Below, one piece after another: positions 1-6,424 of a stretch of 12,729 nucleotides of DNA (its first letter is position 1; every line of letters starts with the position of its first letter). Below the pieces are notes generated by a model that worked only from the letters and a program-made list of their open reading frames with translations, was not told where the DNA came from and did not search any database. A program made the position numbers and the translations under genes. The stretch comes from WJJR01 sp964440935 (lineage in GTDB: Bacteria; Zixibacteria; MSB-5A5; WJJR01), in contig CAYTTY010000069.1 of assembly GCA_964440935.1 (NCBI GenBank), forward strand, positions 1-12,729, written 5' to 3'.

Positions 1-15
1 CCGGGTGGTGTGGGA

Positions 16-44
16 GGGGTCCTCAGAAATCATTCTGAGGCCCC
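16..44. repeat. Strong hairpin at left edge
   Basis: Positions 16-19 (GGGG) plus 21-28 (CCTCAGAA) pair perfectly with 33-40 (TTCTGAGG) plus 41-44 (CCCC), with one bulged T at 20 and a 4-nt loop. It could be the terminator of a gene lying to the left of the window, but no T-run follows, so the role is open. Confidence 0.5.
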
Positions 45-60
45 TATCCCGATCTCTGCC

Positions 61-305
61 TTCTAACACCCGACTTCAGTCGGGTGATCACGGAACTCAA
101 TCATCCTCCTGTCTGCCGGCACCAGGCCAGAAAACCGTTGAAACGGTTTTAGGGCTGGTGAGTTGTGCTCCGCACACCTGGCTGAAGCCAGGTGTTAGAA
201 AACATGATGTCCGCTGAAGCGGACTTTGTGCTTTCTAACGCCGGGCTTTAGCCCGGTGACGCGGGCGACCCAATAACTCTCCTAAACCGTTTCAACGGTT
301 TTTGA
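61..305. repeat. Composite array of short palindromes, copy 1
   Basis: Six perfect hairpins lie in a row: CACCCGACT/AGTCGGGTG (67-86), AAAACCGTT/AACGGTTTT (131-150, extended by CACCAG 120-125 with CTGGTG 155-160), ACACCTGGCT/AGCCAGGTGT (174-195), GTCCGCT/AGCGGAC (209-224), CCGGGCT/AGCCCGG (241-256) and AAACCGTT/AACGGTTT (284-301). Loops are only about 2 nt. Several start or end with a TCTAAC or GTTAG tag. The module order from 131 to 301 recurs at 6429-6622. No coding region is supported here; short open frames run through the palindromes and look accidental. Confidence 0.8.
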
Positions 306-347
306 GACGGACGTAGGAAAGTTGGGTGTCTGCCGACACCCGGCTGA

Positions 348-520
348 TAGACGTCTTGAAAAAGTCTGAGAACTGATCACATCACGCATCGAGAAAACGA
401 TTATCTGGGGCGTATTGTATACGCCCTGCCCCCCGTAGCGGTTACGCGCTGAGGGCGTATGCAATACGCCCCTACGAAAACACGGCATCTGCAATGGCTT
501 GCCTTTGTCAACAGGCCCTA
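348..520. mobile_element. MITE-like element in the loop of an older hairpin
   Basis: A roughly 169-bp insert (350-518) is bounded by TA at 348-349 and 519-520. Its ends are imperfect inverted repeats: the left end reads CGTCTTGAAAAAGTC, and the right end read in reverse contains CCTGTTGACAAAGG. Inside are two hairpins 45 bp apart, GGGCGTAT/ATACGCCC at 408-426 and at 453-471, and a longer inverted repeat of 11 bp (407-417 with 462-472). The left flank ACACCCGGCT (336-345) and the right flank AGCCGGGTGT (522-531) are the two perfect halves of a hairpin, so the insert appears to have split it. No transposase is encoded, so it would be non-autonomous. A related copy lies at 5361-5523. Confidence 0.6.
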
Positions 521-543
521 AAGCCGGGTGTTAGACTGCGTGA

Positions 544-561
544 AGTCCGCTGACGCGGACT
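544..561. repeat. AGTCCGC/GCGGACT palindrome
   Basis: AGTCCGC (544-550) and GCGGACT (555-561) form a perfect 7-bp stem with a 4-nt loop. It is the same module as 209-224 and 6528-6547, and follows directly on the right half of the split hairpin (522-531). Confidence 0.7.
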
Positions 562-600
562 GAGGTGGTTGCCCGTCTCACGAGGCTAGTGAGTGAAACG

Positions 601-625
601 CAAAAGGGCGCGGTCACCGCGCCCC
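601..625 (-). terminator. Rho-independent terminator downstream of glmS
   Basis: About 25 nt past the glmS stop codon, the minus strand reads a perfect G+C-rich stem, GGGCGCGG (as 624-617) with CCGCGCCC (as 613-606), followed at once by TTTTGCG. This is the expected shape of an intrinsic terminator for the glmM-glmS transcript. The stem is flanked by GTAGGG, as in the GGGCGTAT hairpins of the neighbouring element, so a dispersed palindrome may have been recruited as terminator. Confidence 0.55.
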
Positions 626-649
626 TACGAATTGCGGTCGTATTCGATT

Positions 650-2476
650 CTATTCCACTGTCACGCTCTTCGCCAGATTGCGCGGCTGGTCGACATCGCA
701 GCCGCGGAGGACCGCCATGTGGTAGGCGAGGAGTTGCAGCGGAATGACCGAGAGCATTGGCGTGAGAACGCCGACGGTTTCGGGGACATAGATCACGTGA
801 TCGACGTGTTCGGTAATTTCGGTGTCGCCTTCGGTCGCGATGGCGATGACCGTGCCTTTGCGCGCTTTGACTTCGCGGATGTTGTTGATCACTTTATTGT
901 AGACCGAATCGCGCAAGGCGATCACGACCACCGGCATGCGCTCATCGATCAACGCGATCGGCCCGTGCTTCATCTCGGCGGCGGGATAGCCCTCGGCGTG
1001 GATATACGAAATTTCTTTGAGTTTCAGTGCACCCTCCAGCGCAGTCGGGAAATTGAGACCGCGGCCGAGGTAGAGGAAATTGTCGCTGCGGAAATAGTCG
1101 GCGGCAATCGCCTGAATGTCTTCCTCACGGTCGAGAATTGACTTCACCTGATCGGGGAGTGCTTCCATCGCATCGATCAGTTGGAGACCGTCCTCCATCG
1201 ACATCGTGCGCATGCGCGCGAGTAACAGTGCGATCAGTGTGAGCACGGTAATCTGTGATGTAAATGCCTTTGTTGACGCGACACCGATTTCCGGGCCGGC
1301 GTGGATGTACACACCGCCGTCGGTTTCGCGCGCGATCGTTGAACCGACAACATTACAAATGCCCAGTGCCGTCGCGCCTTTGCGTTTGGCTTCGCGCATC
1401 GCGGCCAGCGTGTCAGCGGTTTCGCCTGATTGCGAAATCACAAAGACCGCGGTGCCGGGACGGATGATCGGCGACCGGTAGCGGAACTCCGATGCGTACT
1501 CGACTTCGACCGGGATGCGTGCCAACTCTTCAATCAGGTACTCACCAATCAGAGCGGCGTGCCACGATGTCCCGCAGGCGATCAGGATGACGCGGTCGAT
1601 TTGGCCGAGCTCTTCGAGGTGCCGTCGGATACCGTTCAGACGGGCGGTGCCTTCCTCACGATTTAACCGGCCGCGCATCGCATTGATGATGGTTGTCGGT
1701 TGCTCGTGGATTTCTTTCTGCATGAAGTGAGCGAAGCCGCCCTTTTCGATCTCTTCGAGGCTCCACTCGACTTCCTCGATGTCATGCGTGACAGTCGTGC
1801 GATCGATTTTGGAGATTTCGAATTCATCGGGGGTGATCCACACCATTTCGCCATCATCGAGATAGATCACCTGGTTGGTGTGACGGATCAACGCGGCGAC
1901 ATCGGAGGCGACAAAACGTTCGCCATTGCCGTGGCCGACGACTAAGGGAGAACCGTTGCGTGCGGCGACAATGGTGTCGGGATTATTGCGCGACATGACC
2001 GCGATGCCGTATGTGCCCTCCACGCGTGCCAGCGCCACACTGACCGCTTCGACCAGATCGCCGTCGTAAACATCTTCGATTAAGTGCACAAGGATTTCGG
2101 TATCGGTGTCGGTGGTAATCTCGTGTCCCTGGCGAATCAGCCATTCGCGCAACGTTGCGTAGTTTTCGATGATGCCGTTGTGAACCAGGACAATGTCGCC
2201 GCTGCAATCAATATGGGGGTGGGCGTTGTTGTCGTTGGGCTCGCCGTGGGTGGCCCACCGGGTGTGTGCGATGCCCCAGTGGCCCTTGTAGGGCCGGCCG
2301 CTCAGCTTTTCTTCGAGGTTGGCGATTTTGCCGGCGTACTTTTCGTACTGCAAACCGTTATCGCCAAAGATGGCGATGCCGGCCGAATCATAGCCGCGGT
2401 ATTCCATCCGCTTGAGACCGTCCATGAGGATCGGCATCGCTTCTTTATTGCCGACATATCCGATGATTCCGCACAT
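650..2476 (-). CDS. glmS: Glutamine--fructose-6-phosphate aminotransferase (isomerizing)
   Basis: Makes glucosamine-6-phosphate from fructose-6-phosphate and glutamine, the first committed step towards UDP-N-acetylglucosamine for peptidoglycan and outer-membrane glycolipids. The protein has 608 residues, the usual family length. It begins MCGIIGYVG, so Cys2 becomes the N-terminal nucleophile of the class II glutaminase. Further glutaminase motifs are HTRWATHG (71-78), HNGIIEN (about 99-105) and TDTDTE (122-127). Two SIS sugar-isomerase domains follow, with CGTS (301-304), SQSGET (348-353) and ASTKAFTSQ (400-408). The C-terminus LAKSVTVE carries the conserved catalytic Lys. All motifs are intact. 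It is last in the operon with glmM, 44 nt after the small gene at 2521-2979. The Shine-Dalgarno is weak (GCGGGAA, 10-11 nt upstream), so it may rely partly on read-through. No glmS ribozyme fits in the 44-nt gap. Confidence 0.97.
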   Translation of the reverse strand: MCGIIGYVGNKEAMPILMDGLKRMEYRGYDSAGIAIFGDNGLQYEKYAGKIANLEEKLSGRPYKGHWGIAHTRWATHGEPNDNNAHPHIDCSGDIVLVHNGIIENYATLREWLIRQGHEITTDTDTEILVHLIEDVYDGDLVEAVSVALARVEGTYGIAVMSRNNPDTIVAARNGSPLVVGHGNGERFVASDVAALIRHTNQVIYLDDGEMVWITPDEFEISKIDRTTVTHDIEEVEWSLEEIEKGGFAHFMQKEIHEQPTTIINAMRGRLNREEGTARLNGIRRHLEELGQIDRVILIACGTSWHAALIGEYLIEELARIPVEVEYASEFRYRSPIIRPGTAVFVISQSGETADTLAAMREAKRKGATALGICNVVGSTIARETDGGVYIHAGPEIGVASTKAFTSQITVLTLIALLLARMRTMSMEDGLQLIDAMEALPDQVKSILDREEDIQAIAADYFRSDNFLYLGRGLNFPTALEGALKLKEISYIHAEGYPAAEMKHGPIALIDERMPVVVIALRDSVYNKVINNIREVKARKGTVIAIATEGDTEITEHVDHVIYVPETVGVLTPMLSVIPLQLLAYHMAVLRGCDVDQPRNLAKSVTVE

Positions 2477-2520
2477 GGTTAGCGATTCCCGCTTTCTGGG
2501 GTTAATTTGCCATAAGAGTC

Positions 2521-2979
2521 TTACTTCAGGTATGCTTCATAAAACTCAGATTCCACGATGATTGTTGGTGATTTGCTCTTCGAGAGAATACCGAAGTGTT
2601 GTAAATAGTTCAGAACTCGCTGACAATGTCGTCTCAAATCTTCAGTCTCGCAGATGACAAATCCCATATCGGTAGCCGCTGCAGCATTAACCACGTCACC
2701 TAGCCGGTGCTTTCTGGATCCGCTGTTCTGACACTCGATTGCTATGGACGTGACCTTTCGACCAGAATGGCGACGCAGTCTCCTTATAAAGCTGCTACCC
2801 TGACGAATCCCAGAGATGTAAATGTCGGTTCTCGGCCGATAGTACTCATCTTGTGAAAGTGACTGATCAAAATGCTCACGTTCGAGTGATCCAACGTCTT
2901 GTTCTTCGAGTTTCTTGAATATCCGCTCATGAAGGTTTCTCTTCGCCACCGCCATACTCCAGATCGTATTTGAGCTCAC
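2521..2979 (-). CDS. Small putative PD-(D/E)XK-like protein in the glm operon
   Basis: A 152-residue protein of no family I recognise by name, between glmM and glmS on the same strand. Its middle part resembles the PD-(D/E)XK nuclease core: Asp52 in RTDIYI, then a hydrophobic strand ending in Glu82-Cys-Gln84 (TSIAIECQNS), where Gln would stand in for the usual Lys, then a helix KHRLGDVVNAAAATD (90-104) and a strand GFVICE. That assignment is inference from motif spacing. The N-terminus is basic and helical. The GTG start at 2979 lies 7 nt after the glmM stop with no good Shine-Dalgarno; an alternative ATG is Met9 at 2955. The gene is visibly more A+T-rich than its neighbours (22 G+C in 60 at 2521-2580), which suggests a later arrival. 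It may also be a catalytically dead member. Confidence 0.75.
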   Translation of the reverse strand: MSSNTIWSMAVAKRNLHERIFKKLEEQDVGSLEREHFDQSLSQDEYYRPRTDIYISGIRQGSSFIRRLRRHSGRKVTSIAIECQNSGSRKHRLGDVVNAAAATDMGFVICETEDLRRHCQRVLNYLQHFGILSKSKSPTIIVESEFYEAYLK

Positions 2980-2986
2980 ATCAAAA

Positions 2987-4324
2987 CTACAATCCCAATA
3001 TGCCGAGCGCGTCGTTCAAGAGTTCTTTGGCATGGCGTTGCGTTCGAGCCTCAGCCGATATACGTACGATCGGTTCGGTATTCGACGGGCGCGCGTGGAT
3101 GGAACCGTCCTTGAAGTCGACTTTGATCCCGTCGCGGTCATCCTGATGCTCTTTTATGTATTTCTGCCGCAATCGTTTCAGGCTGGTGGAGAAATCCGCT
3201 GGGGCCGGGCGGGTGGTTTTGGCGGAATAATAAGTCGGCAATGTTGCGGCGATTTCCGAGATCGGGTTATCGGAATTGGCCAGTAGGGAGAGGATTAGGG
3301 CCATTCCCAAAAGGGCATCGCGCCCCGGAGACAGCTCGGGCAGGATCACCCCGCCATTTCCCTCGCCACCGATGACCGCGCGCCTGGTGCGCATCATCGC
3401 GGCGACATTGGCTTCACCTACCTTTGACGTGTAGCACTTCTGTCCATGGGCGGCGGCCACGTCAGCTACACCGCGCGACGTTGAGAGATTGACCACCACC
3501 GTTCCGGGGGTGCGTGAGAGCACCCAATAAGTGGCCAGAATGAGGGTCCGTTCTTCTCCCAGAGGCTTACCGTTTTCGTCGACAATGGCCAGCCGGTCGC
3601 TGTCGGGGTCGGTGGCGAAGCCGATATCGGCTTTGGCTTTACGGACAGCCAAGCCGAGCTGACGGAGGTTTTTTGGCACTGGCTCCGGTCCGCGCGGGAA
3701 CTTGGGGCCGGGGCTGCAATTGACTTTGCGCACGTTGCAGCCGAGTGCCTCGAGGAGCGCCGGGCCATACTCAAAGCCGGCTCCGCCACCGGCATCGTAG
3801 ACCACGCGCGGACGGCGCCGCTTGATCTGGCGATTGTCGACCACGTCCAGCCGTGTAATTGATCGGATATGATGGTCGACCATCCCCGAATCCTCGAAGC
3901 GCTGGCCGATCTTGTCCCAGCGCTTGAAGGCCAGCTTGCCGGAGTCGGCGACTTCTAGAATGCGCTCAATTGTTGCCGGAGGAAGGATCGTTTTTGCCGA
4001 GCCGAAGAACTTCAGGGCATTCCACTCGATTGGGTTATGCGAGGCCGTAATGGCCATGCCGGCGGCGGCCTTTTGCTTCGAGACGGCCAGCGGAACCGTC
4101 GGTGTGGGCGCGATACCGATATCAACCACATTGCAGCCGACCGACAGCAGTCCTGCGATGGCCGCGTCTTTGATCATTGGTCCGGTGGGCCGGGTGTCGG
4201 AGGCGATCACCACAGTCTTTCCCTTGAGGATTGTCCCGAAGGCCGCCGCGTGCCGTGCCGCGACCTCCGGTGTGAGGCCGTCGCCCACAATTCCCCGTAC
4301 CCCGGATATCGATCGTTTCAACAT
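2987..4324 (-). CDS. glmM: Phosphoglucosamine mutase (archaeal-type phosphohexomutase)
   Basis: Interconverts glucosamine-6-phosphate and glucosamine-1-phosphate, the step after GlmS in UDP-GlcNAc synthesis. The chosen start gives 445 residues, typical of the alpha-D-phosphohexomutase family. I prefer the ATG at 4324 over the upstream frame opening at 4483 because a clear TAAAGGAG sits 8 nt before it and the family N-terminus begins here (LKRSISGVRGIVG). Motifs in order are the phosphoserine loop ITASHNP, the metal loop DPDSDRLAI, the sugar-specificity loop GEGNGG and the phosphate-binding RPSNTEPIVRISAEA. GEGNGG differs from the GEQSGH of the usual bacterial GlmM and is more like archaeal phosphoglucosamine/phosphomannomutases. 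Phosphomannomutase activity cannot be excluded, but co-transcription with glmS favours GlmM. It is the first gene of the operon. Confidence 0.92.
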   Translation of the reverse strand: MLKRSISGVRGIVGDGLTPEVAARHAAAFGTILKGKTVVIASDTRPTGPMIKDAAIAGLLSVGCNVVDIGIAPTPTVPLAVSKQKAAAGMAITASHNPIEWNALKFFGSAKTILPPATIERILEVADSGKLAFKRWDKIGQRFEDSGMVDHHIRSITRLDVVDNRQIKRRRPRVVYDAGGGAGFEYGPALLEALGCNVRKVNCSPGPKFPRGPEPVPKNLRQLGLAVRKAKADIGFATDPDSDRLAIVDENGKPLGEERTLILATYWVLSRTPGTVVVNLSTSRGVADVAAAHGQKCYTSKVGEANVAAMMRTRRAVIGGEGNGGVILPELSPGRDALLGMALILSLLANSDNPISEIAATLPTYYSAKTTRPAPADFSTSLKRLRQKYIKEHQDDRDGIKVDFKDGSIHARPSNTEPIVRISAEARTQRHAKELLNDALGILGL

Positions 4325-4332
4325 GCCTGTCG

Positions 4333-4340
4333 CTCCTTTA
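4333..4340 (-). promoter_or_regulatory. glmM ribosome-binding site
   Basis: On the minus strand TAAAGGAG lies 8 nt before the ATG at 4324. This decides the glmM start against the 53-codon longer open frame. Confidence 0.8.
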
Positions 4341-4382
4341 CGTTGCCACGGCGATCCCACAAAGTGCGTTCCCGTGTACCTG

Positions 4383-4411
4383 AATTCAAGTATCCCCTCA
4401 GAAACTGTCAA
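4383..4411 (-). promoter_or_regulatory. Possible sigma-70 promoter for glmM
   Basis: The minus strand carries a perfect TTGACA (4411-4406). Seventeen bases on is TGAATT (4388-4383), a poor -10 match (3 of 6). Transcription would begin near 4376, leaving a leader of about 50 nt. The -35 is convincing and the -10 is not. Confidence 0.35.
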
Positions 4412-4425
4412 TGTTGGTGATTGGG

Positions 4426-4455
4426 CTGCCACAACCGGGCCCTTCTGGTTATAAT
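4426..4455 (+). promoter_or_regulatory. Promoter for the M23 peptidase gene, possibly leaderless
   Basis: A perfect TATAAT stands at 4450-4455, with CTGCCA (4 of 6 to TTGACA) 18 bases upstream at 4426-4431. The predicted first base of the RNA (about 4462) is almost at the ATG at 4464, so the mRNA would be leaderless or nearly so. Confidence 0.5.
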
Positions 4456-4463
4456 CAGGTTGT

Positions 4464-5306
4464 ATGGCCAAGCCACGAATCAATCTGATGGTGATGCGTG
4501 AGGGCGGGTTATCGGGCCAGGTGCGCTCGTACTCGCTGCCGGGCTACCTGCCGCGTTTGGCGATTATCGCCGGAACGGTGATTGTGATGATCGTCGTGGC
4601 GGCGGTCGCGATGACTCTGTATTTCTGGCAACGATCGTCCGAATTGTCGCGCGTGCAGACAGAAAATGCGGCGCTGCGCCAATCGGTGGCCCATATCGAA
4701 CAGCTCGAGGCCGAGCTGGCCTATCATCGAAAATTCACGCGCCAATTGGCGCAACTGGTGGGTGTGGACCTGCCCGAGTTCGAATCGGGCGATCTGTCGG
4801 ACACGCTGGCGATCGCCGCGATCATCGAAAGCGACGAAATCCCGCACTCCCCGGCCGGTGCCGAGGGATTTGAAACGCCGCTGACCGGCGTCCCTGTTGG
4901 CGAATGTCAACCCGATCCGAACAACCGTCCGCGGGGGCTGCCTCTGGTCGGACGGACCTCGCGTGGATTTCAGGCGGAGGGGGTCAACCCCCGGCTGCGT
5001 CACCATGGCATCGATATCGCGGCACGCGAAGGCTCTCCGGTTCATGCCCCGGCCGACGGGGTGGTCGTCTACGCCGGGCCCGACGACGTGTTCGGATTGT
5101 TGTTGATTGTCGATCACGGTGACGGTTTCAAGACCGTCTATGGGCACAACTCGCGCCTGCACGTACGTGTCGGCGATACGGTCCTGCGCGGCGACATTAT
5201 CGCCCTCTCCGGCAACACCGGCCAATCGACCGCGCCGCATCTCCACTACGAAATCCGCCGGGATGACCAGCCGGTGGACCCGACGGCGTTCCTGGGGGGG
5301 GCGTAA
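4464..5306 (+). CDS. Membrane-anchored M23 (LytM-type) peptidase
   Basis: A 280-residue envelope protein, probably acting on or regulating peptidoglycan hydrolysis at the periplasmic face. A short basic cytoplasmic N-terminus is followed by one membrane segment (about 32-54), a coiled-coil-like stretch (56-95, e.g. ELSRVQTENAALRQSVAHIEQL), a linker, and a C-terminal M23/lysostaphin-like domain (about 160-278). The zinc and catalytic residues are present: His180 and Asp184 in HHGIDIA, His228 in YGHNSRL, and His259/His261 in APHLHYEI. It should therefore be enzymatically competent rather than an EnvC/NlpD-type degenerate activator. It is divergent from glmM across 139 bp, so wall-precursor synthesis and wall remodelling share a regulatory region. 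The only Shine-Dalgarno-like bases are CAGG 4 nt before ATG; Met9 and Met11 are possible later starts without better sites. Confidence 0.92.
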   Translation: MAKPRINLMVMREGGLSGQVRSYSLPGYLPRLAIIAGTVIVMIVVAAVAMTLYFWQRSSELSRVQTENAALRQSVAHIEQLEAELAYHRKFTRQLAQLVGVDLPEFESGDLSDTLAIAAIIESDEIPHSPAGAEGFETPLTGVPVGECQPDPNNRPRGLPLVGRTSRGFQAEGVNPRLRHHGIDIAAREGSPVHAPADGVVVYAGPDDVFGLLLIVDHGDGFKTVYGHNSRLHVRVGDTVLRGDIIALSGNTGQSTAPHLHYEIRRDDQPVDPTAFLGGA

Positions 5307-5360
5307 GAGACTCGGATACATACAACCACGGCGTTCTGAAGGAGGCCCCTTCGTTTGGGG

Positions 5361-5523
5361 CGTGCTGAAAAGGTCGGAGCGCCATCATTAATGTGTGCAT
5401 CGACCAGACTGCAAGGGGGGTATTACATACCCCCTTGTCCCGTTTCATGCCCACAGAAAAGGGCGCATTCAATACGCCCCTTGTAGGTTGCAATGTCCCT
5501 TTGAATCGTGCTTGACCTTTGTC
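5361..5523. mobile_element. Second copy of the double-hairpin MITE-like element
   Basis: It aligns by eye with 352-509. The left end CGTGCTGAAAAGGTC matches CGTCTTGAAAAAGTC, a central GCATCGA is shared, two hairpins 45 bp apart are again present (5416-5434 GGGGGTAT/ATACCCCC, and 5461-5479 GGGCGCAT/ATACGCCC with one mismatch), and the right end CTTGACCTTTGTC matches CTTGCCTTTGTC. The 26-nt stretch between the hairpins differs between copies. It fills the gap between the convergent M23 and SDR genes, and its right end touches the SDR stop codon (5523-5525). I do not see clear TA flanks on its left side. Confidence 0.55.
5453..5480 (-). terminator. Possible terminator of the SDR gene
   Basis: On the minus strand, downstream of the SDR stop, GGGCGTAT...ATGCGCCC (5479-5461) is followed by TTTTCTG. 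The shape fits an intrinsic terminator formed by a hairpin of the repeat element; one stem pair is mismatched. Confidence 0.4.
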
Positions 5524-6278
5524 TACCCGCAGAGGACAGCGCCGCCGTTGACGTTGATGATTTCGCCGGTGATGAAGGAGGCCCAGTCGGACGCCAGGAA
5601 GACGATGGCGCCGGCCAGTTCATCGGGGTGGGCGGCGCGGCGCATCGGGATGAGCGAGACGTAGCCGGGGCCCTCGGGTGAGCGTAAGGCATCGGCCGAC
5701 ATGTCGGTGTCGACCCAACCGGGAGCGACACAATTGACGCGAATCTTCTCGTGGACCAGTTCGGTAGCCAGAGACTTGGTGAAGGAAATCACCGCGCCTT
5801 TGGTTGAGGCATAATGCGAGTGGTACGCCTCGCCGCGCTGACCGGCAGTTGACGAAATATTGATGATCGAGCCGCCCTGTTTGCTCAGGAAGGGTGTCGC
5901 CGCGCGGGCGCAGTAGAACATGCTCTTCAGATTGGTGTCGATCATCTCGGCGAGTTCATCTTCGGTAATCGTCGTGATTGCCGCTTCTTTCCAGATGCCG
6001 GCATTGTTGACCAGAACGTCGAGCCGTCCAAAGTCGGCGGCGACCTCATCGATCATGATGTTGACCGCCTGCTGATTGGCAACGTCGGCCTGGTAGGAGC
6101 GGACGTTGACATTGAACGGCTTCAGTTCCTCCACCAGCGATTCGACCGCCTCGCGATTGTGGCGGTAGTTGAGCGCGACATTGGCGTTGTGCTCGGCAAA
6201 AAGCATGGCGGCGGAGCGTCCGATACCACGCGACGCACCGGTGATGAGGACAACCTTGTCGGTGAAGTCAATTTTCAT
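5523..6278 (-). CDS. Short-chain dehydrogenase/reductase, FabG-like
   Basis: A 251-residue classical SDR, an NAD(P)-dependent carbonyl/hydroxyl oxidoreductase. Features in order are the cofactor loop TGASRGIG (13-20), acidic DV at about 65-66, NNAG (91-94), Asn116, catalytic Ser143 (ISSTAG), Tyr156 and Lys160 (YASTK), the PGWVDTDM segment after the active site, and the C-terminal VNGG end. The layout matches 3-oxoacyl-ACP reductase FabG, but such sequences often act on other sugars, alcohols or ketones. No fatty-acid genes lie beside it, so I leave the gene symbol empty. Basic residues after the second strand (NYRHNREA) suggest NADP. GAGAGG lies 10 nt before the ATG. Between that start and a possible TATATT box (6334-6329) is a palindrome GCGATT-G-AATCGC (6302-6314) that could be an operator. 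The stop codon abuts the repeat element at 5361-5523. Confidence 0.9.
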   Translation of the reverse strand: MKIDFTDKVVLITGASRGIGRSAAMLFAEHNANVALNYRHNREAVESLVEELKPFNVNVRSYQADVANQQAVNIMIDEVAADFGRLDVLVNNAGIWKEAAITTITEDELAEMIDTNLKSMFYCARAATPFLSKQGGSIINISSTAGQRGEAYHSHYASTKGAVISFTKSLATELVHEKIRVNCVAPGWVDTDMSADALRSPEGPGYVSLIPMRRAAHPDELAGAIVFLASDWASFITGEIINVNGGAVLCG

Positions 6279-6301
6279 GGTTTGTAAACCTCTCAGACAA
6301 A

Positions 6302-6314
6302 GCGATTGAATCGC
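6302..6314. promoter_or_regulatory. Palindrome upstream of the SDR gene, possible operator
   Basis: GCGATT and AATCGC flank a single G, a perfect 6-bp dyad, 24 bp before the SDR start and near an AT-rich TATATT box on the minus strand. It does not belong to the other repeat families here. An operator role is a guess. Confidence 0.25.
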
Positions 6315-6361
6315 GACGGCGTTCCGGCAATATACGCGGTTTACCGGGGAAGGTGTTTCCC

Positions 6362-6405
6362 GGTTTTGACAGGCCCCAGCGTAGCACGACCGCTGTGGTT
6401 GTGCT
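6362..6405. repeat. Remnant of a repeat end plus hairpin
   Basis: GGTTTTGACAGGCCCC (6362-6377) resembles the right-hand end of the MITE-like elements (CTTTGTCAACAGGCCC at 503-518). It is followed by AGCACGACC...GGTTGTGCT (about 6383-6405), a 9-bp stem with one G:T pair. This probably is decayed repeat DNA. Confidence 0.35.
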
Positions 6406-6424
6406 CAACGGGGCGCGGTTGCGC

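Noticed and set aside
407..472. Two GGGCGTAT palindromes 45 bp apart, looking like a two-repeat CRISPR
   Set aside because: Only two repeats, each a symmetric hairpin of about 19 bp, with diverged stems in the second copy at 5416-5479 and no cas genes. An extragenic palindromic element fits better.
593..1141. 182-codon plus-strand open frame opposite the 3' end of glmS
   Set aside because: Antisense of the conserved SIS domain; low-complexity Asp/His/Arg composition typical of a shadow frame.
2477..2520. glmS ribozyme/riboswitch upstream of glmS
   Set aside because: The gap is only 44 nt and inside an operon; the known ribozyme core is far longer and none of its features are seen.
4325..4483. 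N-terminal extension of glmM to 4483
   Set aside because: The extra 53 codons match no family sequence, overlap the start of the divergent M23 gene, and a strong ribosome site specifies the ATG at 4324.
4509..5321. Long minus-strand open frame of 270 codons opposite the M23 gene
   Set aside because: It is the antisense shadow of a gene with complete M23 motifs; the peptide is rich in Arg/His/Gln with no recognisable domain.
5345..5361. GCCCC/GGGGC hairpin as terminator of the M23 gene
   Set aside because: Five-bp stem with a 7-nt loop and no following T-run; it may be a remnant of the repeat element's left end.
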